A stretch of 64,000 bases of DNA. Origin: Geosiphon pyriformis (taxonomy: Eukaryota > Glomeromycota > Glomeromycetes > Archaeosporales > Geosiphonaceae). Below, piece after piece: positions 1 through 11,491 of this stretch (its first letter is position 1; each line of letters begins with the position of its first letter). Under the pieces are notes generated by a model. It searched no databases, was not told the DNA's origin, and was given only the letters and a program-made list of their open reading frames with translations. The stretch spans positions 824,943 through 888,942 of the forward strand of contig JAAOMT010000741.1 of NCBI GenBank assembly GCA_016748015.1, in the 5' to 3' direction. The position numbers were made by a program, and so were the translations under genes.

Positions 1-30
1 AATCTATAAAGGAACAAGAACATAATTTTA
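1..30 (+). repeat. Partial left terminal inverted repeat of the Tigger-like element
   Basis: The first bases of the window contain ctataaaggaaca. The reverse complement of the right terminus reads ctataaaagaaca at the equivalent place. The outer 10 to 15 bases, which would include the cagtcagacc-type tip and the TA duplication, lie outside the window. The match is short, so this is a moderate call. Confidence 0.45.
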
Positions 31-296
31 TCAAACGTTTATTCGAAATTTACCTTCATATAAGAACAAATATGCTAGATGTTAATTGATAATTGGGAAA
101 AGAGTTAGAATGTGTTGAATTGATTTCATTCTAACTTTCTTTTAAATCAATTTACATTGGACTTACTCTTTTTGATCTTGTCTGTTTTCAAATACAGCCA
201 CTTAGCCCCTATTGTATTCCAAGTCAGGGTTGCTTAAACCAAATCTAATATTATCGTTATAGGCACATTTTCTAACAGACTTGCTAAATTATCACA

Positions 297-2049
297 ATGT
301 CGGAACCTTTATTCAAAAAACAAAAATGAGCAGCAGTTAATGATGCTCTTCGTAAAAAAATTTGTCAATATTCCAAAAATCACTATGACACGAAACATGA
401 TAATATTGTAGCTTATTTCAATCATAAATATCCGGAACTTCATATTTCTCATCCAAGATAATCAAAGAGCATGCAAAGTAGTTGAATATTGAAATTGATG
501 AAATCTCAGAAAGATCTATTCGACATAAAAGCGATAAATTTCCATTATTAGACCAAGCTTTAAGTTATTGGGTAGAAAACAAGTAACTACCACCACTATC
601 TAATTCAATGATCAACTAATTAAAGAAAAAGGATAAGAATTTGCCAAACTTCTTGGTATGCACGAAAATGAAATGCAATTCTCAAATGGATGAGTTCAAA
701 AATTCAAAAAACGAAACCAATTATGTGTTTACCGATTTCATGGTAAAGCAGGAAGTGTATCAACTGAAAGTTTACCAAAAGAACGAAGAAAATTAAAAAC
801 CATAATATCCAAATTTGATCCTGCTGACATATATAATGCTGATGAAACAGGCTTATTTTTTCGTATGGGGCCAAATCAAACACTTGCAAAACGTCGAAAT
901 GCAGGAAAAAAATTGGTATATTATATTTACCAATTGTTATCATTATATATTATTGTTATATTAAATTAATTGGGTTTTTTATAGAATAAATTTCGGATTA
1001 TAATTCTTGCTACAAATTCAACTGGATCTCACAAATTGCAACCTTTAGTAATTGGACATGCAAAAAATCCAAGATGCTTTAAAGGAATTAATACTTCCAA
1101 CCTATCTGTAATTTACAAATTCAATTCCAAAGCATGGATGCGCTCAGAGATATGGAAAGCATGGCTCAAATATATAAATGAAGGCTTTCGAATTCAAAAT
1201 CGGCATATATTACTTTTGGTTGATAATGCAACTTCTTATCATACTCAAATCGGGGAAGATTCATTCAAATTAACCAATACTGTTTTCCTCCAAATACTAT
1301 ATCATATCTTCAACCAATGGATGCTGACATTATCAAATCTTTCAAAGGGAAATATAAGCACTTATATTGTCAACATATTTTACATCAATTTGAACAAAAA
1401 ATTAATCTTGAACAGTTAAGTAATATAATATATACAGTATTATTATCATTATATATTATATAATTTTATCTAATATTAATTTATTTTTTAGAAATAAATT
1501 AAACATAAAACAAGCATTAATTATGTTGTTCAATTATGGTTTCAAGTAACACCTGTTACAATTCAAAACTGTTGGCAAAAAACAGATATTCTTTTCTATA
1601 ATCAAGAATTAGAAATTCAAGAATCCGAAACATCAATTGCTATGGATATATTCAAAAATTTACCATCAAATGCACAACAATTGGTCAAAATTTTCGAAGA
1701 TTATACTGTAGCAGTTGATGAATTATTGGCAACTGAAAATATTCTTGATAATAATGAAATTGTAGATATGGTTTTAGCCGATGCTCAAATTGAAACCAAT
1801 ACAATTAATGACTCGGAAGAAGAATTAGAAGAATCTCCACCTGCTTTAATTACAATTACAGAAGCATATGAAGCATTAAAAAAGGTAATTAGATTTGAAG
1901 AGCAATTAGCAAAAGAAAATTTTAGTATAGAAAACCAAAATTTACTTAGAAAAAAATTATATGAATACGAAAAAATGAAGGAAAATTCTAAAAAACAGGT
2001 AACAATTAATCAATATTTTAATAATAATAATAATAATAATAATAATTGA
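297..2049 (+). pseudogene. Tigger/pogo-like transposase pseudogene (DDE_1 superfamily)
   Basis: The transposase would bind its terminal repeats through an N-terminal CENP-B/Tc5-type helix-turn-helix and cut DNA with a DDD catalytic core. Reading starts at the ATG at 297 (MSEPLFKKQK). It is broken by an early TGA at 327, a frameshift near 460, and further stops, including TGA where a Trp is expected near 690. The three catalytic aspartates can be found: NADETG (about 838-855), LLVDNA (about 1216-1233), and QPMDAD after a frameshift near 1290. A 69-bp intron at 916-984 (GT...AG, phase 0) joins the first two core segments, and a second intron near 1420-1491 is likely. The tail is acidic and ends in a poly-Asn AAT run at 2022-2046. 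It cannot make a working protein. Confidence 0.85.
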
Positions 2050-2099
2050 TTGATTTAATAAATAAATATAGTTTATTTGATAATAATTATAAAACTCTA

Positions 2100-2169
2100 T
2101 AATAGAACACCACTAAAATGGAACATAATTTGCATGTCCCAACTGTGTTCTTTTATAGAGGTCTGACTG
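2100..2169 (-). repeat. Right terminal inverted repeat of the Tigger-like element
   Basis: The segment ends in ttttatagaggtctgactg followed by TA, the usual Tigger-type end. It lies directly downstream of the transposase stop and its poly-Asn tail, which fixes the outer boundary of the element. Confidence 0.75.
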
Positions 2170-2171
2170 TA

Positions 2172-3936
2172 TATTTTTCATAATTTTCCATTTTTTTATA
2201 TAAGATTTTTCACAAATAAAACTTAAGGTAAGAATTTCTTACCTGACTCTTATTAAACAAATAATAAAACAATGGCAATGATTTTGTTACAAATTTAATT
2301 GTTACACTAATTTTATGTAGCATGAAACTGAAGATACAGCACCATTAACTTCCGATTAACGGAAGTGACCATGTACTAATTGTTTTAGCTAATTTTTTGT
2401 GAAAGATTCGGAACCACTTTTTAGTTCTTTGTCATCAAATTTAAGAATCCCCTTGAAAAATTTTAGCTCCCGGTGAAATGACATCACAGGAAATGATGCT
2501 CAGTAGCATTAGGGGTATTTGTTTAACCTATTCCTGAGAAAATTCTTTTCGGGCTGCTATATGTAGTTTATTTACAATACTCTTATTCAAAATATTCAGC
2601 ATTGACTCTAATGATTTTCGATTTGTAAAAACCTTATTTAGAAAATCGGAGACTTTTTTTTGCTCTGAAAAATGACGCTTTCCTTAGATGAAATGCTTAA
2701 TATCTTTTGTTGAGATCTAGTTTTCTTATGCACTAAACTCAAATGAGCGAAAGATAGCCATCAATAGACCATTGTTAAAAGATACTTTAAAAATTTATTG
2801 CGAAAATGAGTCAAGATGAAACGAGTAAATAAGGTTGGTTACAATGCGCGCTATCAGATGATTATTGTATAATCAATATTATAGTTTCTTCCAAGTTATT
2901 AAACAGGGAGAAAGTTTTATTCAAATATATTTTGGATGCAATGACTATAACAACATTTAATATTCCCAGAAATTTCAAACAGAGATTTTACTTTTTTTAG
3001 AAAAGCTAGCATAGAATTTTTCATAATTTAGACTAAAATAACATATTTAGTTATTTGAGCTAAATTGTTAGCTTTTATAACTTAATATTTTATTTTAGGG
3101 CTATAGCACACATTTTGAAAAAATCATTTCCATTTTTTCATGAATTATAATATCACATACATTTACATTTGAAATGTTGTTGATCTTATCTAATGATAAT
3201 CGAGAAATATAGAGTACGGAGAAAAAAATTTCTTCTCCAATCTATTTAGTATTATAATAGTGTTTATGCGTCATTTGAATGAAATTCCAGACTTTCAGGG
3301 TTTTAATATCAGGTTGATTATCCAATCCGCCATTTTTCTAAAAAAGAGGTTATCAAAATCAAATTATAAGGAATTCTCACGAAAAAATGAATAAGCTCTG
3401 GCCTTTTCATGCAAAACAAACTAGCAGTAAAACCTGGAATTAAGTATATCGAATAAAAACGCATTTTCAAATAAAAAATGATTCAAGTTTCCGCCAAGTA
3501 AAAGTCTAATTAGAAATCTCGAACGCGGATTTTCGGCGTGCTTTATTATCAAAGGGTGCGAATCAATGATAACGTTTGAATTTTGCAGGATTTCTTTAAA
3601 TAAATCAGCACTATTACACAAAGGTAATATTAGAGCATGACTTTTAGGGTTTACGGAAAATTTGCAAACCTTGTTACGATAAAAGACTAGAATTATCACT
3701 ATGAAAGGAATCATGTAGTAATAAAATTAACCCAAAATAGTTTCGAACAAGGGCCATTAGAATTTCTTTGTACTCGTGTAATTCCCATTTTAATAAGATT
3801 TGAAACAACGTTCACGCAATTTAAATCAAGCGCATTGATCATATTCTTTCTTTCATTATTTCCTGTCATTTTTTTTAGATCATTCTTTTATGCGACAATA
3901 TCTAGTTCGAGTTTAATTGGTTCACACCTTTAAAAT
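2172..3936. other. Intergenic region upstream of the Zn2Cys6 gene
   Basis: No gene is confidently visible. A 97-codon minus-strand open frame at 3421-3714 has no recognisable domain, and nothing continues it. The last 200 bases before 3937 should contain the promoter of the downstream gene; pyrimidine-rich stretches occur near 3840-3880, but no clear TATA box can be assigned. Confidence 0.5.
2348..2366. promoter_or_regulatory. Inverted repeat with CCG-N5-CGG spacing, possible Zn2Cys6 site
   Basis: The sequence acttccgattaacggaagt is a perfect 7-base inverted repeat around a 5-base spacer and contains CCG and CGG triplets. Dimeric Zn2Cys6 factors bind paired CGG triplets in direct, inverted or everted arrangement. 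It lies about 1.6 kb upstream of a Zn2Cys6 gene. A functional role is speculative, and in AT-rich DNA it may be chance or part of an old repeat. Confidence 0.2.
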
Positions 3937-4893
3937 ATGTCAGTCTCAAGACGTCATATTACGACAGCTTGTCAAAATTGTCGTGAAAGGAAAACTCGAT
4001 GTTTGGGAAAGCCCCAATGTCAAAGATGTATTAAAATGCACCTAGAATGCGTATTTATTATACCATCCAGAAAACGAGGTCCACCCAAAGGAGTTATTTT
4101 AAAGGATTTTGTGGAAACAAAACAGTCCAGAATTCTCAGAATTGAGAAAGCATTAACTCTCCCTCAAATAAATTCTCACACATCCAACTTTTCATCCCCT
4201 CTCGATCCACCGCTTCATCATAAAACCTGGTCTAATTTGACAAAAATTTCCCCAGATTTATCTTCAGACCATAATTTGAATAATCAATTTTCTATAAATG
4301 ATCATAAAAATATAACTTCTTACAGCTCATTCCACGAAAGTTCGGCAATGAATCTCGGAAAAAAATTTAACGAAAATGGTAGGATACGTGAAATCAAAAA
4401 AAAAATACAATTTGATTTGAATGTTCAAAAAAACAATCTTTGCCTTTCTCATTCATTGCCCTTGAATTCTCCATTAGTTTCTATTCAGAATCAATTAAAT
4501 TTTATACCGGGTTACGAGAATCATTACGAAGGTTCTCCATATTGTGACCACAACTGTTCTTCATATAATCAGCATCATTCGATTTCATTGCCGAAGTTGA
4601 ATAGTTCAACAAATTTATGTGGTGTAAGCCAATCGGGTCTTTTCGATTTTGAATCTCTCCGACTTCCATCCCCTAAAAGAGATGATTCGGGGCATAGCAA
4701 CATTTTTTGGGGGGATACAAAAACGAGCCAAATCCTGCCAAATTCACCTGACTCCCCCAAGTCTTCGGCTTCATCTCCATTGACACCTGAGAATAGTTTT
4801 TTAAGATTTGGAACGTCATCTCGAAATTTGGAATTCAATAGGCTGGATTCAGTTGCTTTTGCTCCCACCTGGAAGCCAAAAAAAAGTTATTAG
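3937..4893 (+). CDS. Zn(2)-C6 fungal-type DNA-binding transcription factor
   Basis: A nuclear regulator with an N-terminal binuclear zinc cluster. The spacing is C-x2-C-x6-C-x5-C-x2-C-x6-C, with Cys at residues 12, 15, 22, 28, 31 and 38, followed by the basic linker SRKRGPPKG (about 43-51). The rest of the 318 residues is polar and low in complexity, with Ser/Pro-rich stretches such as SPDSPKSSASSPLTPE near the end, compatible with a disordered activation region. Most family members are 500-900 residues with a fungal_trans middle domain; none is seen here, so it is a short version or lacks a downstream exon. The start is the ATG in aaatatgtc; no intron is needed. CpG is frequent compared with the transposon areas, supporting a host gene. 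Target genes are unknown. Confidence 0.88.
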   Translation: MSVSRRHITTACQNCRERKTRCLGKPQCQRCIKMHLECVFIIPSRKRGPPKGVILKDFVETKQSRILRIEKALTLPQINSHTSNFSSPLDPPLHHKTWSNLTKISPDLSSDHNLNNQFSINDHKNITSYSSFHESSAMNLGKKFNENGRIREIKKKIQFDLNVQKNNLCLSHSLPLNSPLVSIQNQLNFIPGYENHYEGSPYCDHNCSSYNQHHSISLPKLNSSTNLCGVSQSGLFDFESLRLPSPKRDDSGHSNIFWGDTKTSQILPNSPDSPKSSASSPLTPENSFLRFGTSSRNLEFNRLDSVAFAPTWKPKKSY

Positions 4894-5519
4894 GATTATT
4901 CTTACCTTGGATAAAGGTCCAAATGTATGTTTTTGATCCCTCTTCCTATAGTTTCTAAAATATTTTGTGGCCGAAAATTTTAATTATTATGATATAGGGA
5001 TGATTCTTTTTCTTCTTAAGCCTTGGAAAGTAATTTCATACCTCAAAACGATATGTTCTCTCAAATCTTTTAAGTTTCCATAAAATTTTCAATCGAACCT
5101 TTTCTATGATTCAAAATTAAGTATTATGATTTATCAAATTTGGCTCCATATTTTTCTTTTTCTGCGAGGTTAAGTTTCTTTTATAGCTTTTTCTCCTTTG
5201 TTTTTATTTACCAATCTCTGATTTTTTGATACAAGTTTGTTATTAAGCTAATTAAATTCTCGTTTCTATGTTCCTTAAAAACATGTTAAGGCGTACGAAA
5301 ATTGCTTCTCACAATATAAATACCGAACGAACCCTTTGAATTAAAATTATATTTCATCAAGAAATATAATTATTTGATTCGTGTACCAGCTCATTTTTAA
5401 TACTTTTGTTGCCTCATATTTATTTCAATCTTGTATTGATTTCTAGTAGCTTGATAATCATCTAATTAAATAGTTTTCTTGTTGCCAAAAAATCAACCCT
5501 ATATTTATGTTTTGAGCCA
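4894..5519. other. Downstream region of the Zn2Cys6 gene, no gene seen
   Basis: T-rich sequence that should include the 3' UTR of the preceding gene. There are no convincing open frames, structured RNA or repeats. Confidence 0.4.
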
Positions 5520-5527
5520 GCAAAAAT

Positions 5528-5600
5528 TCGGAAGAGCAAGTGGCCGCAGACACTAAGCAAGACGCAGACGTAAAAGACTTATTAGACTTCGCTGAGTAAG
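5528..5600 (+). pseudogene. Exon-like GC-rich fragment, unknown gene
   Basis: A short segment with clearly higher GC and host-like codons reads SEEQVAADTKQDADVKDLLD followed by FAE and a stop, preceded by an AG that could be a splice acceptor (ccag at about 5518-5521). Lysine-rich readable sequence continues downstream in other frames to about 5760. It may be the last exon of a lost gene or a captured fragment. I do not recognise the protein. Confidence 0.25.
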
Positions 5601-5699
5601 AAAAGCTAGCAAAGTAAAACTAGTCCACTAGCTGCTTAAACGCTGGACAATCAAAAGATTAGAATATATTAACAAATAGTCAAAGTTGGCTCCTCAAAA

Positions 5700-8570
5700 T
5701 TTAAAAAATTTGCTTATATCTGAAGGTATATTTTTTGAATCTTTGGGAATTGTTTTTTGAAATCATTTAAGAGAAACAATTGAAATTTTTAGGTGATTAA
5801 AATGAAAAATAAATTCTTTGTTTATTCCTTAATAGATTTGATTTCAAAGTCTCCAGATACAAGTATAAAAAATTACAAAAGTAAGGCATTTAATACTTAA
5901 AAAAGTTTAATTTTGATTACTTTAATTAATTAGATTAAACGCGATCTCGCAAAATTGACTTAGAAATCACATATAAAACTTAATAATATAATATTTTTTG
6001 AACAAAAGTGAAACCGATCAATATTTATGTATCAATTGGCAAATTTTGGAATAAATCTATTGATAAGAAGTCCAATATTATCGTTAACTATTCTTACATT
6101 TTTATATTTTTATATATATTAATTTAATAGCTCAATATCAATATATATACAGATAATAAGCCAATGAAGAAACTTAATGTAACAATATATTTTGTTTAAA
6201 AATATTTTTGTATAGATCTTATGAATAAATCAAGATATCAATTATTTTGATATATGTAGTCTAAATACCTCGAAATTTTCTTGCCCAGTTTATTTGAAAA
6301 GTTAAAATCCTTTTTATTTAACTTTATTGAAAAGCGTATTATATCATTAAAATGAATCTAAACTATTTAATTAGAAAAAATTCTTACCAGCATTAGAAAA
6401 ATTAATTTTAATATACTAAATTACAAAAAGTAGAAGTTTATTGAAATTTAGATTTTTTTAAGGTTAATAAAAAAATTATTTTATTAAAATAGATATAATA
6501 TTTAAATAATAAATTTATTATAAAATAATTCTAATTCTAACTAATATTCATTATTAAACATTTTAACATTAATTGTTATTATTCATGTATTTTAATTTTT
6601 GAAATAATATGTTAAAATTGATGAATATTTATAATTGTTAAACAAATCATTTCTTATATTATTATTGTTATTAGTTTAGGTTTTTCATTTTCTGAATTCA
6701 ATAAATAAAAATTTGCTCTAATTATATAATTAACTTTTCAATCATTAAGTTCTGTTATTTTTGAACCATATGTTTTAATATCTTGCAATTTATTAGATTA
6801 TTTGTTTAAAACTTATTTGACATTTTTATTAGAAATAATAATGCAAATGTAATAAATAAACATTACATTGGTTGCAATTATTCTGAATATAAAATTTGAA
6901 ATTGCAACCATATAACATTTCAGTATTACACTGATTCCAACTTATAAAGATGTTTTATTGTGTTAAAAATAATTTTGGAATTTTTTAAATAATCTTTATT
7001 AAGTTACATAATTGAAAAAATTATTGTCAACCATAAAAATATGTGCATGTAATAAACTTGATATTGGTATTATTAAAAAAAAGTTTTCCTTTTTTGGAAA
7101 ATGTATTTAACAACAAAATAACAGTTTTAATACTTGAAATAAATACAAGTTACTAAAACAAATTTTTTTAGCCAAAAAAATTTCTTTATTTTCTTTTGCT
7201 AAAAACTAATAACTTTGCCATTGTTTAGTGATTAACTTCAATTTATTTTGAATATACTGGGCCCAAAATAAGTAATATTATAATTGATTTATAACTTAAT
7301 TCTAAAATTTTGGAAATTAGGTATAATACTATTAAAATTCAAATTTGTAACAATTAATATCTTAGATTAAAACTTAAATAAACTAAGTGGTTTTAAAATA
7401 TTTTAATTATTATACTTAAAATTTTCTACTGCTAAAAATTGTTTAAAAAAAGATAAATTTCTAATAGCAGTATACAAGCATTGGATTTAAAATTTTTTTT
7501 AATCGAATCAAAAATAGTTAAAACATGTTAAAGAGATAAAAAACTATTAATAATAGCATTAATAATTAATTAAAAACTTAAAAAATTAATTAATTATAGA
7601 TTTTAACAAAGTAAATAAAAAATTAATTTTAAATTTCAAAAGTTATATTTATTTTAATTAAACAAAAAATTGTTTTAATCAAGTATAATTATCTTAAAAT
7701 TAAAATTTTTGATTATTTTTCTTAAAAAATTTTAGCTATTTTTTATATAATTATAAATAATAATATGTAAATTTTAGAGTGTATATATCTATTTAATTAT
7801 ATTGTAAATTGCTATAAATTAGAATAAAAACTACATTTTTTATTTATATTATATTATTATAAACTTTTTGTATCAATATTTTGTTTTTAACCAAAACTTT
7901 GTAAAAAAAATTTTTATTTTTTATTTTTTATTTTTATAATTACAATTAATGCAAAAAGTAAAAAAATTGCAACATTTTTATTTTTTAAAACAATTGGTAG
8001 TATTTTATTAATAAAATACTTACAGCTATAAACTGCTTAATAACACTTTGTAAAAGTGTTTTTTTTAAATAAAATAATAATTAACTAGTTTTTTGCTGAT
8101 TCAAAAACACTCTTTTTATTTTTAATTAAAAGGTTTTTTTCTTTTAATGTTTTATCAAAAAAGTCTATTTAGAATAATTTTAATGTAATTTCTGTTTTCT
8201 TAAAAAACTTTAAAGTATTTAATAAAAATTTAGTAATCAAATTACTTTTTTTATTGCTATTTAAATGGCTAAAAAAACCTAAAAAAATTATTTTAAACAT
8301 TTGCTATATCTGATAGCAATTCTTTTAAAGTATTAAAAAATCTTCTTTTTGGTGTTTTTAATATTAATTTAGTGTTTTAATATTGGTTTTTTATTTTATA
8401 AAAAAAAAAGCTTTGATTTTTCCTGCTTTTTTTGGGTTTTTATTAGTATTGTATTATTTTTATTAATTATAATATTTAGCTTTATTGTGTCTGTAAATAA
8501 AATTTATTTATTTTAAACAATAATTTAGATTAAAACATTAGAAATTTGTTTTTGTATATCTTAATAATAT
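5700..8570. other. Very AT-rich degenerate DNA, no gene
   Basis: Homopolymer-rich A/T sequence with stops in all frames. Its texture matches the provable gypsy relics at 34-44 kb, so it is probably old retrotransposon sequence mutated beyond recognition. I could not align it convincingly with another part of the window apart from the segment that follows it. Confidence 0.5.
6846..6909. repeat. Two adjacent perfect inverted repeats (hairpins)
   Basis: The pair aatgtaat (6846-6853) / attacatt (6862-6869) with an 8-base loop is followed at once by ggttgcaatt (6870-6879) / aattgcaacc (6900-6909) with a 20-base loop. The second repeat contains GC pairs, so it is less likely to be a trivial product of AT richness. 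It may be the end of a small non-autonomous DNA element; no target duplication was identified. Confidence 0.4.
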
Positions 8571-9606
8571 AATAATATATTCAAAAACTTAAAATAAACA
8601 TAAAATTATTTTCAAAAAGTTTTTAATCTTTTTAGAAATACTGAATTAAAAATTAATTTTATTAAATTATTGTTTAAAAAACAATTTACCCAATTTTTAA
8701 GTTATTTTATAACAAAAAATAAATTTTTTTTACTCAGCTAAAGTTAAAAAAGTGCAAAAACTTTAATAATTCATAAATATTTTTGAGCTATAATTTTTTT
8801 TGAACTAATTTTCTATTATTGAAAGTTTATTAAAAAATTTTCTAAAATTACACATTTACTTAATTAGTTTTTATAAAAAAATATTAATTATTACTGAATT
8901 TTTTTTCAGCAAAAAACATTTAAAATTCTCAAAAAAAAACTAATTACCAAACTTATTTTAAAATAAATTGACTTTGACAAATCATTTTTTCTTTAAATTG
9001 ATGTTTCTAATATTTTTTTTAGTGCTCTTTTGTTTTAAAAAAATATAAAAAAATAAGTCATAATCTATGGTAATAAAATATTACAACAAACAAAAAAAAA
9101 CTATACAATTATTAAAAAAAAATGTTTGGAAATAATATAATTTACTAATTACTAGAACAAATATTTTATAAAAAAATAATTTAATGTTTATATTAATTAT
9201 TAAGCTTTAGTTTAATTAAAAAACCAAAAAAACTGGATTACAAAACTTTTTTTTTAAATTATATTTTAAAATAAATATAATTATAATATTAAATATTGCA
9301 AAAAAACAAGCAATTAAAATACAGATGTTTAGATAAACAGATTAGCAATATTAATTAAATTAATTATAAATAAAACACTTTAAACTAAATACAATAATAG
9401 ACTTAAAAAACTATTTAGCACTTATTAAATTTTTGAATAAAAAATAATACTTGTCAAAATATAATTAACAACAAAAAAAAATTTGCAAAAACAATCAAAT
9501 TTTTATTTAACTTATCAAACTAATTATATAAAAAAATTGAAAAAATTTTGATTGATTATAAAAAGTTATCTAATTTAAAAAAAAAAATTATAATATATAA
9601 TATATA
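8571..9606 (+). mobile_element. Old gypsy-type fragment (RT to RNase H part), copy a
   Basis: This segment is recognisably homologous to 41600-42370 in the same orientation; shared stretches include ctatttagcacttat and caatcaaatttttattta. The better copy keeps a trace of the reverse-transcriptase C-terminus (KLKIYP, followed by a phrase corresponding to the usual FLG...YYRKFI region). It is therefore the degraded RT/RNase H part of an old Ty3/gypsy element. It stops at 9606, where the A-rich 3' end of a LINE begins. Confidence 0.55.
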
Positions 9607-9739
9607 TTTTTTTTTATTAAGCATTTATCAAATATAGCCCAACCATTACTTAAACTATAGCAATATACAAAATTCTATATTAAGTATGGCTCATGTGCTT
9701 CTTACATATAACTAGCCATTTGGGCCAATCAAGATAACA

Positions 9740-10130
9740 CTAGACATCTAAACCACCAATTACTGAGAAGTTACTTAAAAAACTGAAGTATGCGCTAGAT
9801 AGACAAGAATATAAATTATAACATACGTGAACACCTAATCTGATACCAAAATCAAAGATTATACTGAGAAACCACAAAGAAGCCAGACCAGATACCACCA
9901 GTATTATAGACTTATTACATGACAAAAAACCACATTTCTCATAAAGCACTCTCAATTTGGTGGTTGGCAGCCATATAGCAGATCTATAACTCTTAGCAAA
10001 GCTTTGGACTAAACCAATTACTAAAGACTTACCATCAGAGCCACTACCCAGCAGACAAACTGTATTATCCACCCAATCCTTCAAAACAAAGCCCTTGGCT
10101 AAGAACATATATAAATGATTCAATGATTTA
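9740..10130 (-). pseudogene. LINE ORF2 C-terminal region, broken
   Basis: An open segment of 127 codons downstream of the RNase H domain in the same element, containing phrases such as TKLRVLYEKCG and VVSGLASLW. It resembles the region that follows RNase H in LINE-type ORFs I remember from Rhizophagus. No enzymatic motif is visible. Its place between RNase H and the A-rich tail fits the ORF2 C-terminus. Confidence 0.55.
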
Positions 10131-10759
10131 GTCTCTTATAGAAAGCAAATCACTACACTGTCAGCAGCATGAACACCAAGCAAACTAACCCAACAACCAA
10201 TAGTTGAAATCAACTCACTTCTAGCACCAGTATTATGAATGCAGAAGAATGTGTAATTGGAATTCTCAACCAACTCACACCAAATACATAGCATGTTCAG
10301 ATAACTTGGATTATAAAGCCTTTTCTTTTAGGCTACAGGAAGGTGGTTATGCATGGCTTTCATAAAATAGGATTAAAAACATGCAAAAAAGTAGTTGGTG
10401 AAGCCTAATCAAAACCAACTGTTAAGATGCTATACACTAAATGTACATTGCATATTAATCTCATTGCATAGCATACTTTCTACAGCATAGACAACACATT
10501 TGGCTTTTCAACTAACAAAGCTCATGACATCAAAAAAATGCTTAACAAAATAGTGGGTGTTCCCAGAGACAGACTTTCTTTCAATAGACAGAAAATGACA
10601 GAATGTTCTAACAGATAGCACAATGTTAAAACCAGTGACAATATTGGCCAATAAATCAGTGTGCTTATTGCTATAAACTTCAAAGTGGCCCTTAACTTTG
10701 TTTCAAACTACCAACAAGTTTTTTGATATAATGGCCTGCCAAATTCACTCTCTTTCAAT

Positions 10760-11137
10760 TCAACATTTATTGCAAAAATTGGGACCAGTAAAATTTTTAT
10801 AAGAGGTACAAGCATCCAAGGATGTCTGACTGTCTGTAAAAAAAGTAATCAAACTGGAAACAAGAACACATTTCAAAACAAGAGTGATGGTGTGTAGTTC
10901 AGTTAGAGTTGACAAAAGCAAGCCACTTATCCCAATCCCTATACTATCATTAATATCAAAAAAGTAAGCAGTAGTATCACTGTAAGCATTTATAGAACCC
11001 AAACTTTTAATTGAGTCATCAGTATAAACCACCACACCATCTGAAGTGTTCTCAAAAAGACATTTACTGATAAAACTTAGACTAACTCGGCAACTACCAG
11101 GAGCTGGATTAGAAGCTAGAACATAACCATTGACCAA
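10760..11137 (-). pseudogene. LINE RNase H domain, broken ORF2 segment
   Basis: RNase H degrades the RNA strand of the RNA/DNA hybrid. The segment keeps the acidic residues in order: YTDDS (normally TDGS), TELHT with the Glu, and FTDSQ with the second Asp. The TDGS to TDDS change is a G to A type change, like other damage in this element. It follows the RT/thumb part on the minus strand, as expected. Confidence 0.7.
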
Positions 11138-11491
11138 ACTACTATTCCCAATGAATTTTGTTAATACACTAAACCAATTAAGAGCTGGACCTCTTAAATC
11201 CAGCCTTTTTCATCTGCAAAAATTACTCCATGTAAATCATGTGCCATAACAGTCTAAAAGCTGGTTTGTAAAAATGATGCCAAACTTCTTTAGCAAGCCA
11301 ACTATACTTATATACTGGCTCAAACCCAAAACATTAGCAACAGGTATGCCACTACCAGCCCAGAAAACATTCAGTAAAACATTGTCCAAAAAGAGCTTGC
11401 ATAACACCAGAGTGTTGGTCATGCCAGCTAAAAAGAAATTCACAAGATCCAATAACAACATAACCAGAAAACTAAGGGGTTGCCAGAGCAT

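Larger units (their letters stand above)
1..2171 (+). mobile_element. Tigger/pogo-like DNA transposon, decayed
   Basis: A cut-and-paste transposon of the Tc1/mariner superfamily, Tigger/pogo branch. The right end is the family-typical terminus ending in gtctgactg at 2169, followed by a TA target site. The window begins inside the probable left end: ctataaaggaaca near position 4 matches the inverse of the right end with one mismatch. One broken plus-strand transposase lies between the ends. If the left end is correct, the element is only slightly longer than 2.17 kb, normal for the family. No competing insertion interrupts it. Confidence 0.8.

Noticed and set aside
3421-3714. 97-codon minus-strand open frame upstream of the Zn2Cys6 gene
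   Set aside because: No motif, no splice partner and no continuation. Open frames of this length are expected by chance here.
4575-4868. Open frame opposite the Zn2Cys6 gene
   Set aside because: It lies fully antisense to a coding region with a clear zinc cluster; it is a shadow frame.
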